NCBI RefSeq assembly: GCF_965638725.1
Contig: NC_134961.1
Coordinates: 3,658,001 to 3,722,000 of the forward strand
Length of the DNA: 64,000 nucleotides
Direction of reading: 5' to 3'
DNA from: Aptenodytes patagonicus
Taxonomy: Eukaryota > Chordata > Aves > Sphenisciformes > Spheniscidae
A program made the translations under genes and the position numbers. This document shows, one piece after another, positions 14,701-25,423 of the stretch (positions are counted from its first letter, which is position 1; every line of letters begins with the position of its first letter). Under the pieces are notes generated by a model. It made no database searches and was not told the origin of the DNA. It saw only the letters and a list, made by a program, of their open reading frames with translations.

Positions 14701-15864
14701 AGAGCAACAACTCTTCCCCCACACCAGAACACTAACACTCGTGTCCCCCCCGACACGGTGCAGCACCCGCTCGTGTCCCCCCCAACACGGGGCAGCACGC
14801 CCTCCCGTCCCCCCCGACACGGTGCAGGACCCACTCGTGTCCCCCCCCCACGGTGCAGCACCCACTCGTGTCCCCCCCCCGACACGGGGCAGCAGCCACT
14901 CGCGTCCCCCCCCCGACACGGGGCAGCAGCCACTCGCGTCCCCCCCCCGACACGGGGCAGCAGCCACTCGCGTCCCCCCCCCGACACGGGGCAGCAGCCA
15001 CTCGCGTCCCCCCCCCGACACGGGGCAGCAGCCACTCGCGTCCCCAAAATATACCAGGACGAGCTCCCTTCTCCCCAGAAGACAAAAGCAGCAGCTCTCC
15101 TCCCCCAAACACAGCAGCAACTAAAGCCAAAAACAGAGCAGCAACTCTTCCCCCACACCAGAACAGCAACATTCGTGTCCCCCCCGAGACGGTGCAGCAC
15201 CCACTCGCGTCCCCCCCAGCACGGTGCAGCACCCGCTCGCGTCCCCCCCCAGACACGGTGCAGCACCCGCTCGCGTCCCCCCCCAGACACGGTGCAGCAC
15301 CCGCTCGCGTCCCCCCCCAGACACGGTGCAGCACCCGCTCGCGTCCCCCCCCCCCAACACGGGGCAGTAGCCACTCGCATCCCCCCCCCCCCAACACGGG
15401 GCAGCAGCCACTCGAGTCCCCCCCCCCCAACACGGGGCAGCAGCCACTCGAGTCCCCAAAATATACCAGGACGAGCTCCCTTCTCCCCAGAAGAGAACAG
15501 CAGCAGCTCTCCTCCCCCCAACACAGCAGCAACTGAAGCCAAAAACAGAGCAGCAACTCTTCCCCCACACCAAAACACTAACGCTCACGTCCCCCCCGAA
15601 CATAGTGCAGCAGCCACTCGCGTCCCACCCCAACACGGGGCAGCAGGCAGTTGCGACCGCCCAGACACGGGGCAGCAGCCGCTCGCGTCCCCCCCCAAAC
15701 ACGGTGCAGCAGCCGCTCGCGTCCCCCCCCGACACGGTGCAGCAGCCGCTCGCGTCCCCCCCCGACACGGTGCAGCAGCCGCTCGCGTCCCCCCCCGACA
15801 CGGTGCAGCAGCCGCTCGCGTCCCCCCCCCCCGACACGGTGCAGCAGCCAGTTGCAGTCCCCCC

Positions 15865-16575
15865 CGACACGGGGCAGCAGCCACTCGCGTCCCCCCCGAC
15901 ACGGGGCAGCAGCCACTCGCGTCCCCCCCGACACGGGGCAGCAGCCACTCGCGTCCCCCCCGACACGGGGCAGCAGCCACTCGCGTCCCCCCCGACACGG
16001 GGCAGCAGCCACTCGCGTCCCCCCCGACACGGGGCAGCAGCCACTCGCGTCCCCCCCGACACGGGGCAGCAGCCACTCGCGTCCCCCCCCGACACGGGGC
16101 AGCAGCCACTCGCGTCCCCCCCCGACACGGGGCAGCAGCCACTCGCGTCCCCCCCCGACACGGGGCAGCAGCCACTCGCGTCCCCCCCCGACACGGGGCA
16201 GCAGCCACTCGCGTCCCCCCCCGACACGGGGCAGCAGCCACTCGCGTCCCCCCCCGACACGGGGCAGCAGCCACTCGCGTCCCCCCCGACACGGGGCAGC
16301 AGCCACTCGCGTCCCCCCCGACACGGGGCAGCAGCCACTCGCGTCCCCCCCGACACGGGGCAGCAGCCACTCGCGTCCCCCCCGACACGGGGCAGCAGCC
16401 ACTCGCTTCCCCCCCGACACGGGGCAGCAGCCACTCGCTTCCCCCCCGACACGGGGCAGCAGCCACTCGCTTCCCCCCCGACACGGGGCAGCAGCCACTC
16501 GCTTCCCCCCCGACACGGGGCAGCAGCCACTCGCTTCCCCCCCGACACGGGGCAGCAGCCACTCGCTTCCCCCCC
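15865..16575. repeat. Homogenised block of about 22 near-identical satellite units
   Basis: Here every unit is the GGGGCAG / CACTCGCGTCC type with almost no substitutions. Internal order is visible: units with 7 C, then a run of about seven units with 8 C (about 16082-16275), then 7 C again, then about seven units in which CTCGCGTCC has become CTCGCTTCC (about 16380-16575). Such patches of one variant in consecutive units point to recent local duplication. Confidence 0.9.
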
Positions 16576-17037
16576 GAACACGGTGCAGCACCAACTCGCC
16601 TCCCCGAAATATACCAGGACGAGCTCCCTTCTCCCCAGAAGACAACAGCAGCAGCTCTCCTCCCCCAAACACAGCAGCAACTAAAACCAAAAACAGAGCA
16701 GCAACTCTTCCCCCACACCAGAACACTAACACTCCTATCCCCCCCGACACGGTGCAGCACCCGCTCGTGTCCCCCCCAACACGGTGCAGCACCCACTCGC
16801 GTGCCCCCCCAGACACGGGGCAGCAGCCAGTCGCGTCCCCCCCCAACATGGTGCAGCACCAACTCGCCTCCCCGAAATATACCAGGACGAGCTCCCTTCT
16901 CCCCAGAAGACAACAGCAGCAGCTCTCCTCCCCCAAACGCAGCAGGAACTAAAGCCAAAAACAGAGCAGCAACTCTTCCCCCACACCAGAACAGGAACAT
17001 TCGTCCCCCCCCCGACACGGTGCAGCAGCCACTCGCG

Positions 17038-17113
17038 TCCCCAAAATATACCGCCCCTCTTCTCCCCAAACACACGGAGCCACCGCCCCTCTTCTCCCCA
17101 AACACACGGAGCC
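17038..17113. repeat. Satellite edge: truncated module plus two degenerate units
   Basis: The last AAAATATACC module is cut short and runs into two copies of CGCCCCTCTTCTCCCCAAAC followed by ACACGGAGC. After that the repeat ends and unrelated sequence begins. Confidence 0.7.
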
Positions 17114-18180
17114 AAATCCTTACCATCTGACACCCTCCAGAAGGGATTAGTACACCCACATAACATATACATACAGAACCGAGCCACGTACTTGACATCC
17201 TCAGGATCAGCCCTGCAAAGATGAAAGGAAGTCTGATGCTATGTCCCTGGATGCTCCAGCGCTCAGCTCCTCTCTCTGGTGCTCTCATTGTGGCAAAACA
17301 CTTGTGAAGATATCTAGCAAAAAGCAGAGAGTACTACAGGGACCTGGAAACCAAAAAGAAGACTAGACTCTATCTGCAAGAATGGACTAAAGAAACCCTA
17401 CCAAGAAGACTTGTAACCAGAAAACAGAAAATATGAAAAGCCCAGAAAGCTCAAAAAGACAGGACAGAGTACCATACAGCAACTGAGATTACCCAATAAA
17501 TGAAGCTGTAAAGACAAAAGGTCCCAAATACCTTAACCCACTCAAACGCTGCAACCGACTGAAGGAATAGCAGATCGCTGACCCTATGGAAACCCAGGAG
17601 CACAATGAAGCCCCTGACCAGAGGCTGTGGCTCATATATGCTGGGACCCACCCACCACCCTTCCCACAATCCCCTGGGAAAGGGGGGGGACAAACCACCC
17701 AACGACATAAAGGCGGCCAGAGGAGCGGAAGGGAGTTTTCTCATCTACCTTAAGTTTACAACCTACAAAGTGCTGAACAGAGAAGGCAACCCTTACTAGA
17801 AACGACATCTATTGCATCAGCAACGTGACCAGGTAGGGAATTTAGCTTAAGTTTTCTGGGGCGCAGATACAGTAAGATAGATGTCATACTAAGCTATATG
17901 GGAAAGTAGCTCGTTAAATGCAATAACAATATCATTATCAAAAATGACATACGTTAGGTTCGTATTTAAACAAAAAAACCAAAATGCTGTGGGGTTATAC
18001 TTCATTTCTAGCAAGACCACACGTGCTACCTAACTGCTACCAGAACTACTTTCTGGATACGACTGAATGACAAAGCAGAACCAGATCCCGTAAGAATCCC
18101 TTCTCAAAAATATCTCTGGCTGCAAAGTAAATTATTTACTGTAAATGACCGACGATTCAGAGTCGCCTCGACGGCCTCTC
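17114..18180. other. Non-repetitive spacer, no gene recognised
   Basis: Moderate-GC sequence with short frames only. A minus-strand frame that starts here and runs into the satellite is an artefact of the open satellite. I see no splice-supported exon, RNA gene or known transposon. Confidence 0.6.
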
Positions 18181-20069
18181 CAACTGACTCCCTTAACAGA
18201 ACTGGATGAGTCCCAAAGGACAGAAAACACAAAAAGCCCATGGAAATACAAGAAGTGTATCAGAAGCTGTATGAAGCAGCATAATTAACACCTAAGTAGC
18301 TAGAACAAAAGTGAATTGCAAAACGCAACAAAAAACCACCCCAGGAGCTGCGTTGAAAAGAAGAGATGGAGGCTATCGCCTCTGCTGAAAAACTCAAGAG
18401 ACCATCCGAGCCGACAATAGACATCTCTGGGTACCAGATACCAAACAGAAACAGACTATAAGACAGAAAACAGACTGCTGCGGAGCACCAAGGTGGGTTC
18501 GGAAAAGGTTGTGACAGAACAAGAGGCATCGTCACAGGGATTAGAGAGGTCCCGAAGGGGGCGGAGAGACTAAAGAAGTCTCGGGGATGCAATGAGCTCA
18601 AAAGGGAATGGAACAAAGCACAGATGTCCTCAGGGGACCGAACAGAGGTGCACCAAATGGCTGAGAGAACAGACAGACCGACCGGGGTAACAGATGCGGA
18701 CTCAGGAAGGAGTCTGAGGGGAAAAGAGGGGTGCAAAGTGCCCTCCCGAGCTAGAATGGGTCTCTGGGGCGTAGGGGATGTCTCACGAGAGCTCGGCAAC
18801 AGGGAGCGGAGAAGTCCTGAGGGGGCCTGAGAGACCAAAGAAGCCTCACAGGTAACAGTGCGGAACTCTGCAGGGATTTCAACAAAGTACAGATGTCGTC
18901 ACGAGGCTGGGGGGTGAACGAAGGCATCCTAAATGGCAAAGAGTAAGACAGTGCTCTGAAGCACACAAAAAAAAAGTCTAAACGGACCTACAAGAGTGCT
19001 GTGGAGTATAAGAAAGGACTCAGATGACGTTGTTATAGAGAGCAGAGGAATTGGGGGGGTCAGGGTAAGAAAAGAAGGCTTGGAGATACAGCGAGGGCCT
19101 TGGAGTCTTGGGGGGGCATCTAGGCAAACTACAGATGACTAACTGAGGAACCAAACAGAGACACCCTCGATGACAGAGAGAAAGATAAATGAGCGCTACG
19201 TACCAAAGAAAGATGGCAAGCCCTGATGGAACAAGAGAGATGGAAAGGGAGATGAAGAGCTACAAGGTGCTGTGGAGAATGAGGAGGGTCTCGGGAGGCA
19301 TCATGACTAGGAGAAAAAAATGCCCCAAGGGAGCCAGAGAGACCCAAAAAGGACTGGGGACATGATGAAATCCAGAGGGGACGTGAACCGAGAAAACATG
19401 TCATCAGAAGGCCAGGGAACGACTAGAGGCAAGAGAGGACCAAATAACTGGGCTGGCTCACGGATATGGACTCAAGAAGTCTTCTGAGGGAATGAGAGGG
19501 GTGCGAGGTCTCCTACAAAGCTAAAAGCGTGCTAAGGGCAACGTCAAAGGCATCGTGACACCATTAGAGGGCTCCTGAATGTGCCAGAGAGACCAAAGAA
19601 GGCTCAGGGACACAAGGAGGAAGTCTGGAGGGGATCTGAACAGAGTACAGATGTCCTCAGGAGGCCAAGGACCGAACAGAGGCATCCGACATGGCGGAGG
19701 GAAGGTAAGAGTGCTCTCAGGCAAAATGAAATCTTGAGGAAAAGTTGTCTCTGAATATGGAAGATAAAAATGCTGCTGCAGAACTAAAGGATGGCTATGG
19801 AACACAAGGACGCTCGCAGGAAGCATTGTGACAGAAATAGAGGGGTGCTGAGGTGGCTGGAGAGATAGAAGGGGGCTCGAGGGCACAAAGGTACTCGGGA
19901 GGGGATTTGAACAGAGTAAAGATGTCGCAAGGGAGACGCTGACCCATTGGAGGCAAGCGAGATGGAGGAGAGGACAAAAAGACTGCTCTGAGGAGATGTT
20001 TTGACAAAATGAGAGGGGTACAAATTACACTCCAGAGATAAAAGTGTGCCAAGGAGACCCTCTAAAGCC
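18181..20069. repeat. Degenerate ~260-bp tandem repeat, at least six copies
   Basis: A landmark of the form GAACAGAGTACAGATGTCCT followed by CAGGAGGCC recurs, diverged, near 18615, 18888, 19118, 19392, 19637 and 19905. Spacings are about 230-275 bp. Between landmarks are a GTGCTGAGG..GGAG.GAGA stretch and GAGAGACCAAAGAAGG-like segments. Divergence between copies is high, so this is an old array. No coding frame is conserved between copies. Confidence 0.65.
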
Positions 20070-22560
20070 TCAGAATGAACTGAGAGAAGAGAAAAAAAAT
20101 AAGAGACACAAAGAAAATATCAAAACTGACACGGTATGTGACAAACAAGAAAGAACTAAAAAATAGGGATAGACAGCTGGATAGAAGATGTAGAAAGAAA
20201 ATTTAAAAAGTGAAAGGGCACAAAGTAGAGGAGAAAAAAAATTTAAAAAGAGGGACAGAAAACTAGAAAAAAGTATACATAGAAAAAAATTGGAAAACGA
20301 AGGCAACAAAGGAGGAAAAATTTAAAATACAGGGACAGCAAACTAAATAAACAGAGACATAGAAGGAAAATTGAAAAATTGAGAGAGTACCCAACAGACA
20401 AGAAAGATTTAAAAAATAGGGATGGGAACTAAATAAAAGCAGATGTAGAAAAAAAAAATTTAAAACCCAACAAGATTAAGGAAATAAAGGGAAAAATTAA
20501 AAAAATAGGGACAGCGAACTAAAATGGAGACATATAAAGTAAATTTAAAAATGAACAGGGTACACAACAGACAAGAAAGAATTAAAAAACAGGGAGTTGG
20601 ATAAAAGTAGACATAGAAAAAAATTTTAAAAGTGACAGCAGTAAAGAAAGACAAGAAACGATTAAAAATAAAGACAGTGAATGGGATAAAAGTAGACAAA
20701 GAGAGGGCATTTTAAAAAAGGATTAAGAAAATAAAGGAAAAAATTTAAAAAGAAGGACAACTAACTAAAACGCAGACATAAAAAGAAAATTTAAAAAGCA
20801 AAGGTGTAAAGGAACAGACAAGAAAAAAATTAAAATACAGACAGTGAACTGGATAAGCGGAAACAGACAATATTAAAAGCAACTGGTATTAGGGAAATAA
20901 AGGCAAAAAAATTAAAAAATAAGGACAGCTAACTAAACAGAAACGTAGAAAGTAAATTTTAGAAGTGATGGCGATTAAGAGAGGAAAAGATAAAAAATAG
21001 AGGCAGAAAACTAAATAAGAATAGATGTAAAAAATTTTAAAAGCAATGGGAATAAGAGAGGAAAAGATTAAAAAATAGGGACAGCAAACTAGAATGGAGA
21101 CTAAGACAGAAAATATTTAAAAAGACGGCACTAAGGAAAGACAAGAAATAATTCAAAACTTAAGACATCAAAGGGGGTAAAAGTAGACACAGAACATTGT
21201 AAAAGCAACAAGGACTAGGAGAAATGAAGAAAAAAATTGAAGAATAGGGACAACAAACTAAATAAATGGAGACATACAAAGTAAATTTTTAAAGTGATGG
21301 GATACATGACAGGCAGGAAATAAAAAATCCAGATAGGGAGCTTGACAAAAGTAGGCATAGAAGGAAAACATAAAAAGGGATGAGGTACAGGACAGACGGG
21401 AAAGAACTAAAAATAAAGACAGCAAACTAGATAAAAAAAGACAGAGAAGCAACATCTTAAAAGCCAAGGGATTAAGAGAGGAAACAATTAAACAATAACG
21501 ATAGCAAATGAAAACACAGCCATGGAAACAAAATTTTAAAATGTGAGCACTAAGGCAAGACAAGAAATGATGAAGAAATAAAAACAGCAAACAGGATAAA
21601 GGAAGAAAGAAAGAAAGATTAAGGAAATAAGGAAAAAATTTAAAGATAGCAACAGCAAACTACAACAGAGATGTAGAAAGAAAATCTAAAAAGCGACAGC
21701 ACTAAGGAAAGAAGAGAAAAAATTAAAAGAAAAGAGAGAGAACTAAATAAAGCCAACGGCATAAAGGTAGAAAATATGAAAAAGCAACAGGGATTAGGGA
21801 AATAAATGGAAAACATTGAAAATAGGGACAGCGAACTAAAACACAGATGTAGAAATAAAATTCAAAAAGCGAGGGCACTAAGGAAAGACAAGAAGTAATT
21901 AAAAAATACAGTGAATGGAATAAAAGCAGACAGAAAATTTTAGAAGCAAATAGGATTAAGGAAATAGGAAAAAGTTAAAAAGTAGCGATCGCAAACTAAA
22001 ACAGAGTCATAGAAAAAAAACTTAAAAAGCGACAGCACTGAGGAAAGACAAGAAATAATTTTAAGAAAACAGCAAATGGAATAAAAGTAGGCACAGAACG
22101 AACATTTAAAAAGCAATAGGCATTAGGGAGATAAAGGAAAAAATATGAAATAGGGACAGCAAACTAGAACAGAGACATAGAAAGAAAATTTTAAAAGGGC
22201 TGCACTAAGGAAAGACAAGAAATAACTAAAAAATAAAGACAGTGAATGGAATGAAAGCAGACAGAAAATTTTAAAGGTGATGGGGATTAAGGAAATTAAA
22301 AAACCCTAAAATGTAGCAACAGCAAACTAAAACAGACGTAGAAAGAAAATTTAAAAAGCAAAGGGATTAAGAACAGAGAGAAATAACATAAAATATAGGG
22401 TCAGCAAACTAAAGAAATGAAGGCATGAAAACAAAATTTAAAAAGTGATGAAGTGGAGGACAGGCAGGAAAAAATAAAAAACACAGACAAGGAACTGGAG
22501 AAATGGAGACAGAGGGAGAAAATTTAGAAAGCGACGGGGTAATGGCCACAGGGCTAAGAA
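20070..22560. repeat. AT/purine-rich ~86-bp minisatellite, old subfamily
   Basis: Purines dominate the plus strand. Repeating elements are AATTTAAAAAG, then a short G-rich part, GACAAGAAATAATTAAAAAA, then TAGGGACAGC(A/G)AACTA, then AGACATAGAAAGAAAA. The repeat of these landmarks is about 80-90 bp. It shares its order of elements with the G-richer arrays between 25.4 and 44.6 kb, so I treat it as an older, AT-drifted branch of the same family. Confidence 0.75.
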
Positions 22561-22952
22561 GTTAAATATCGGGAAAGGGAGCCGGATACACAGCCACAGG
22601 GAAAGGACATGGGAAGAGTGACAGGGTGCAGAGCAGAGGGAGTCACTGAAAGCAGAGACAGGCGGCCGGGTAGAGGGAGACCTGGAAATGCAATCTTCAC
22701 AAGCAATGGGGAAGAAGGCAGCGTGGGAAGAATGAAACGATAGCGGGTGGGGAGCCGGAAAGGGAGAGGCAGAGGAAGGAAACGAGGAAGGTAACGGTGT
22801 ACAGGGCAGTGCTAGCAGAAGAGCAAAAAGCTTTCGGGAACCGGACAGCCCGAAAGGGAGACGGAGGCAGGGACAGGCAAGGAGGCAGGCAGAAGTCTGG
22901 AGAAGTGTGGCAGAGACGGGCCGGGACACACGCGAGGGGACGCACGACTCAC

Positions 22953-23281
22953 CACAGTTCCTGGCACCAGCAGGAGACCAATACCACCCTGAGGCTTCTC
23001 TCTCTGCCTCCTCTGCAGTGCCGGCTGCCAGACCCTCACCCACCCAGGAGGAGGCAGCAGGTGCCTTGACGCCCCTCTCCCACAAGGCTTTCCGGATGCA
23101 AGGTGGCTTACACTTGCAGCCAACAGAGGCACTGAGCTCCCAGTGCCATGTGCCGGAAGCGTGCTCTGTCGGGAACGGCTGGGAGGGATCCTTCCTCGCT
23201 GTGGGGACCAGCTGTTCCCTGCTGGAGGCAGCTGCCTGTGGAAGCCCCTTGGTTTCACTCCTCAACCAACTCCTGCAAGCA
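22953..23281 (-). pseudogene. Copy D of the tandem gene family: intron-2 and exon-3 remnant
   Basis: On the minus strand this stretch follows the same order as intron 2 and exon 3 of the complete copies. It has a GGCAGCTGCCTCC segment, a GAGGAAGGATCC segment, then a purine-rich exon-like part ending at 22953 in GAACTGTG before an intact GTGAGT donor. The acceptor and the coding phase of exon 3 are not recognisable, and exons 1 and 2 were not found. Likely a decayed fourth copy. Confidence 0.5.
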
Positions 23282-23574
23282 GGCATGCCTAGGCAGCCCC
23301 CTCAGCAGATAGAGCCCCTTGGCACAGCAGGGCCAGCCCCATCCTCACCAGCTGCACCTGGTGCTGCCCTGGCCCATCCCCACCTGCAGCCTTTTCAAAC
23401 CCTTGGCCCAGCCCCATCCTCACCTCATGGGTCTCACCTGGGCTGCCCCAGCCCACAGCTAGAGCCCACTGGGAACAGGGGGCCATCACCCCCTCCCCTG
23501 CACCAGTCCACAGGCACAAACTCTGCACCCAGGGGCTGCAAACACATCCAGGGGCACAGGGGAAGCAGGAAAAG
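23282..23574 (-). repeat. Post-polyA module of the gene family (D/C junction)
   Basis: A GC-rich segment lying just beyond the AATAAA of copy C. Related segments lie beyond the AATAAA of gene A (about 27200-27450) and gene B (about 38330-38575). The A and B versions share CCCTTTTACA(C)AGAGAGGGGCC and TCAGCCTCACTGCCC-like stretches. All three start with a TGTTTGC/GCGTTTGCG-like GU-rich segment where a cleavage downstream element would be expected. No conserved reading frame. Confidence 0.55.
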
Positions 23575-23580
23575 TTTATT
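23575..23580 (-). terminator. Poly(A) signal of copy C
   Basis: AATAAA on the minus strand in the context ATTAATGAATAAAC, the same context as in gene A. A GU-rich segment follows within about 40-50 nt. Confidence 0.55.
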
Positions 23581-23619
23581 CATTAATGCGCATAATAAAT
23601 CCTGGCAGTAAGTTGGCTA

Positions 23620-24490
23620 CAAGGCTCAGTGCCCAAATGCAGCAGGACAGAGGGAGACAAGGGAAGAGAAAAACAGGAGGAAGGACGGAGTGACATAGAT
23701 AAGAGGTGTGGGACAGGGAGCCAGAAAGCAGGACTGTGTGAACAAGAAAGGGACAGGGAGCAGGACAACGGTGTAGAGAGGGGAGAGCAGAGAGACTGCG
23801 GGAAAAACACAGGGAGAAAGAGACGGAGGAATAAATAAGAGAGACAGGGAGCAGGAGAAAGAGGCGGAAGGGACCAGCAAGACAACAAGATAGAGACAAG
23901 ACAAGGGATGGGGAAAAATTCTAAAGTGATAGGGGAAAAGAAACATAGACAAGAAATAAAAAATAGAAACAGGGAGCCAGATAGAGGTAGACATAGAAAG
24001 AAAATTTCAAAAAGCAACAGGGTACAAGAAACGTAGGCAAGAACTAGCAAATAGGGACAGGGAGATAGAAAGAGGGAGATGTAGAAAGTAAGTCTAAAAA
24101 GTGACAGGGTACAGAACAGAGAGGGAAGAATTAATTACAGACAGGGAGATGGATAGAGGGAGACAGAAAATTTTGCAAGCGACAGGATACAAGAATCTTC
24201 CACAAGAATTAAAAGATAGGTACATGGAGCCGCATGGAGGGAGGCGTAAGAAGAAAATTTGAAAAGTGACGGGGTACAAGAAACACCGGCAAGAAATTAA
24301 AATTAGGTCAGGCAGAGAGAGAGAGGGAAAGGTAGCATGAAAATTTAACAAGTGACTGGGTCCAAGAAACATATGTGAGAATTAAAAAGATAGGGATGGA
24401 GTGGTAGAAAGGAAGTTTCAAAAGAAACGGGGTACAAGAAATATAGGCAAGAATTAAAAAATAGGGACAGGGAGCCTGATGGAAGGAAAC
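23620..24490. repeat. ~86-bp purine-rich minisatellite (intron 3 of copy C, left part)
   Basis: Repeats of ATAGGGACAGGGAGCCRGAT, AGAGGGAGACATAGAAAGAA, AATTTCAAAAAGCAACAGGG and TACAAGAAACATAGGCAAGA. It is intermediate in composition between the AT-rich array to the left and the G-rich arrays to the right. Confidence 0.8.
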
Positions 24491-25423
24491 TGTGGTGGGT
24501 TGACCTTGGCTGGCTGCCAGGTGCTCACCGAGCCACTCTGTCACTGCCCCTCCTCAACAAGACAGGGGGAGAAAATACAACAAAAAAGCTTGTGCGTCGA
24601 GATAAGGACAAAGAGATCACTCACCAATTCCTGTCACAGGCAAAACAGACTCGACTTGGGGAAATTAATTTAATTTATTGTCATTCAAAAATCAAAGTAG
24701 GATAATGAGAAATAACAACAAATCTAAAACACACCTTCCCCCCTCCCCACTCTTTTATCCTGGGCTCATCTTCACTCCCGACTTCTCTACATCCTACCCC
24801 CAAGCAGCGCAGGGCGACAGGGAGCGGGGGTTGCAGTCACACATTGTCTCTGCCACTCCTTCCTCCTCAAGCTCTTTTTCTGCTCCAGTGTGGGGTCCCC
24901 CCCATGGGGCCACAGCTGCTGACAGGAGCCTGCTCCAGTGCAGGCTCTCCACGGGGGTCACAACTTCCTTCAGGCGCATCCACCTGCTCTGGCATGGGGT
25001 CCTCCACAGGCTGCAGGTGCACGTCTGCTCCACCGTGGACCTCCATGGGCTGCAGGAGGACAACCTGCGTCACCATGGTCTTCACCACGGGCTGCAGGGG
25101 AATCTCTGCTCTGGTGCCTGGAGCACCTCCTCGCCCTCCTTCTTCACTGACCTTGGTATCTGCAGGGCTGTTTCACACTCACATTTTCTCTATCACAGCT
25201 TCTGCACAGCACTTTTTAGCCTTTCTTAAGTGTCCCATCACAGATGCACTACCAGCGTTACTGATGGGCTCAGCTTTGACCAGCAGCAGATCCATCTTGG
25301 ACCTGGAGCCAGCTGTGCCTGACATGGGGGTAACTCCTGGTGTCTTCTCACAGAACCCACCCCTGCAGCCCCTGCCCCCCCACCCCAGCTAACAAAACCT
25401 TGCCACGTAAACCCAATACAACA
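24491..25423 (-). mobile_element. Solo LTR of an avian endogenous retrovirus
   Basis: Read on the minus strand it starts TGTTGTATTGGGTTTACGTG (or TGTATTGGG) and ends GGTCAACCCACCACA. It has AATAAA followed by the CCAAGTCGAGTCTGTTTTGC region typical of the R/U5 part of an LTR family that I recognise from many bird genomes. About 930 bp, no internal retroviral genes on either side. It interrupts a unit of the purine minisatellite. I could not define a target-site duplication. Short frames inside it are not genes. Confidence 0.85.

Larger units (their letters stand above)
1356..17005. repeat. ~135-bp AT-richer module, about 14 copies within the satellite
   Basis: A conserved non-satellite segment starting CCCCAAAATATACCAGGACG interrupts the 32-bp array. 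Copies start near 1356, 1723, 2133, 3549, 5222, 5586, 5998, 7378, 11493, 14607, 15041, 15452, 16602 and 16871, with a truncated form at 17038. Each contains GAGCTCCCTTCTCCCC, a CAGCAGCAGCTCTCC stretch, an ACACAGCAGCAACT stretch and AAACAGAGCA(A/G)CAACTC, then returns to satellite. Copies come in two forms: one leads to ACACTAACACTCGTGTCC, the other to ACAGCAACATTCGTGTCC. They look like the ancestral border of a repeat block that is copied along with the higher-order units. Confidence 0.85.
1..17113. repeat. GC-rich 32-bp satellite array with higher-order structure
   Basis: About 17 kb of tandem units of 31-33 bp. A typical unit is GACACGGTGCAGCAGCCACT followed by CGCGTC and a run of 6-8 C. 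Unit types differ at one or two places: GGTGCAG or GGGGCAG, CACTCGCGTCC or CAGTTGCGACC, and GACACGG or AACACGG. Length varies mainly in the C-run. The plus strand of the common unit has no stop in any frame and the minus strand is also largely open, so very long ORFs appear in most frames. These are consequences of unit composition and not genes. The array touches the left edge, so its full size is unknown. I do not recognise it as a named satellite. Confidence 0.97.

Noticed and set aside
1-17113. Dozens of long frames on both strands (up to about 1000 residues) rich in Pro, Ser, Arg and Ala, or Gly, Cys and Val
   Set aside because: All are translations of the 32-bp satellite, which lacks stops in most frames. 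Overlapping frames in the same DNA are equally open, and there is no start context, splice signal or non-repeat part.
1-17113. A CRISPR-like array, given regular 32-bp repeats
   Set aside because: There are no unique spacers: the repeat is contiguous and the host is a vertebrate.
1-17113. A subtelomeric location inferred from the GC satellite
   Set aside because: No TTAGGG or CCCTAA repeats are seen anywhere in the window, so position on the chromosome cannot be claimed.
15585-17288. A minus-strand frame starting in non-repeat sequence at 17288 and running through the satellite
   Set aside because: The first 60 residues have no family resemblance or good start context, and the remainder is satellite.
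24678-25392. Plus-strand frames of 183 and 182 residues
   Set aside because: They lie inside the solo LTR on its antisense strand.
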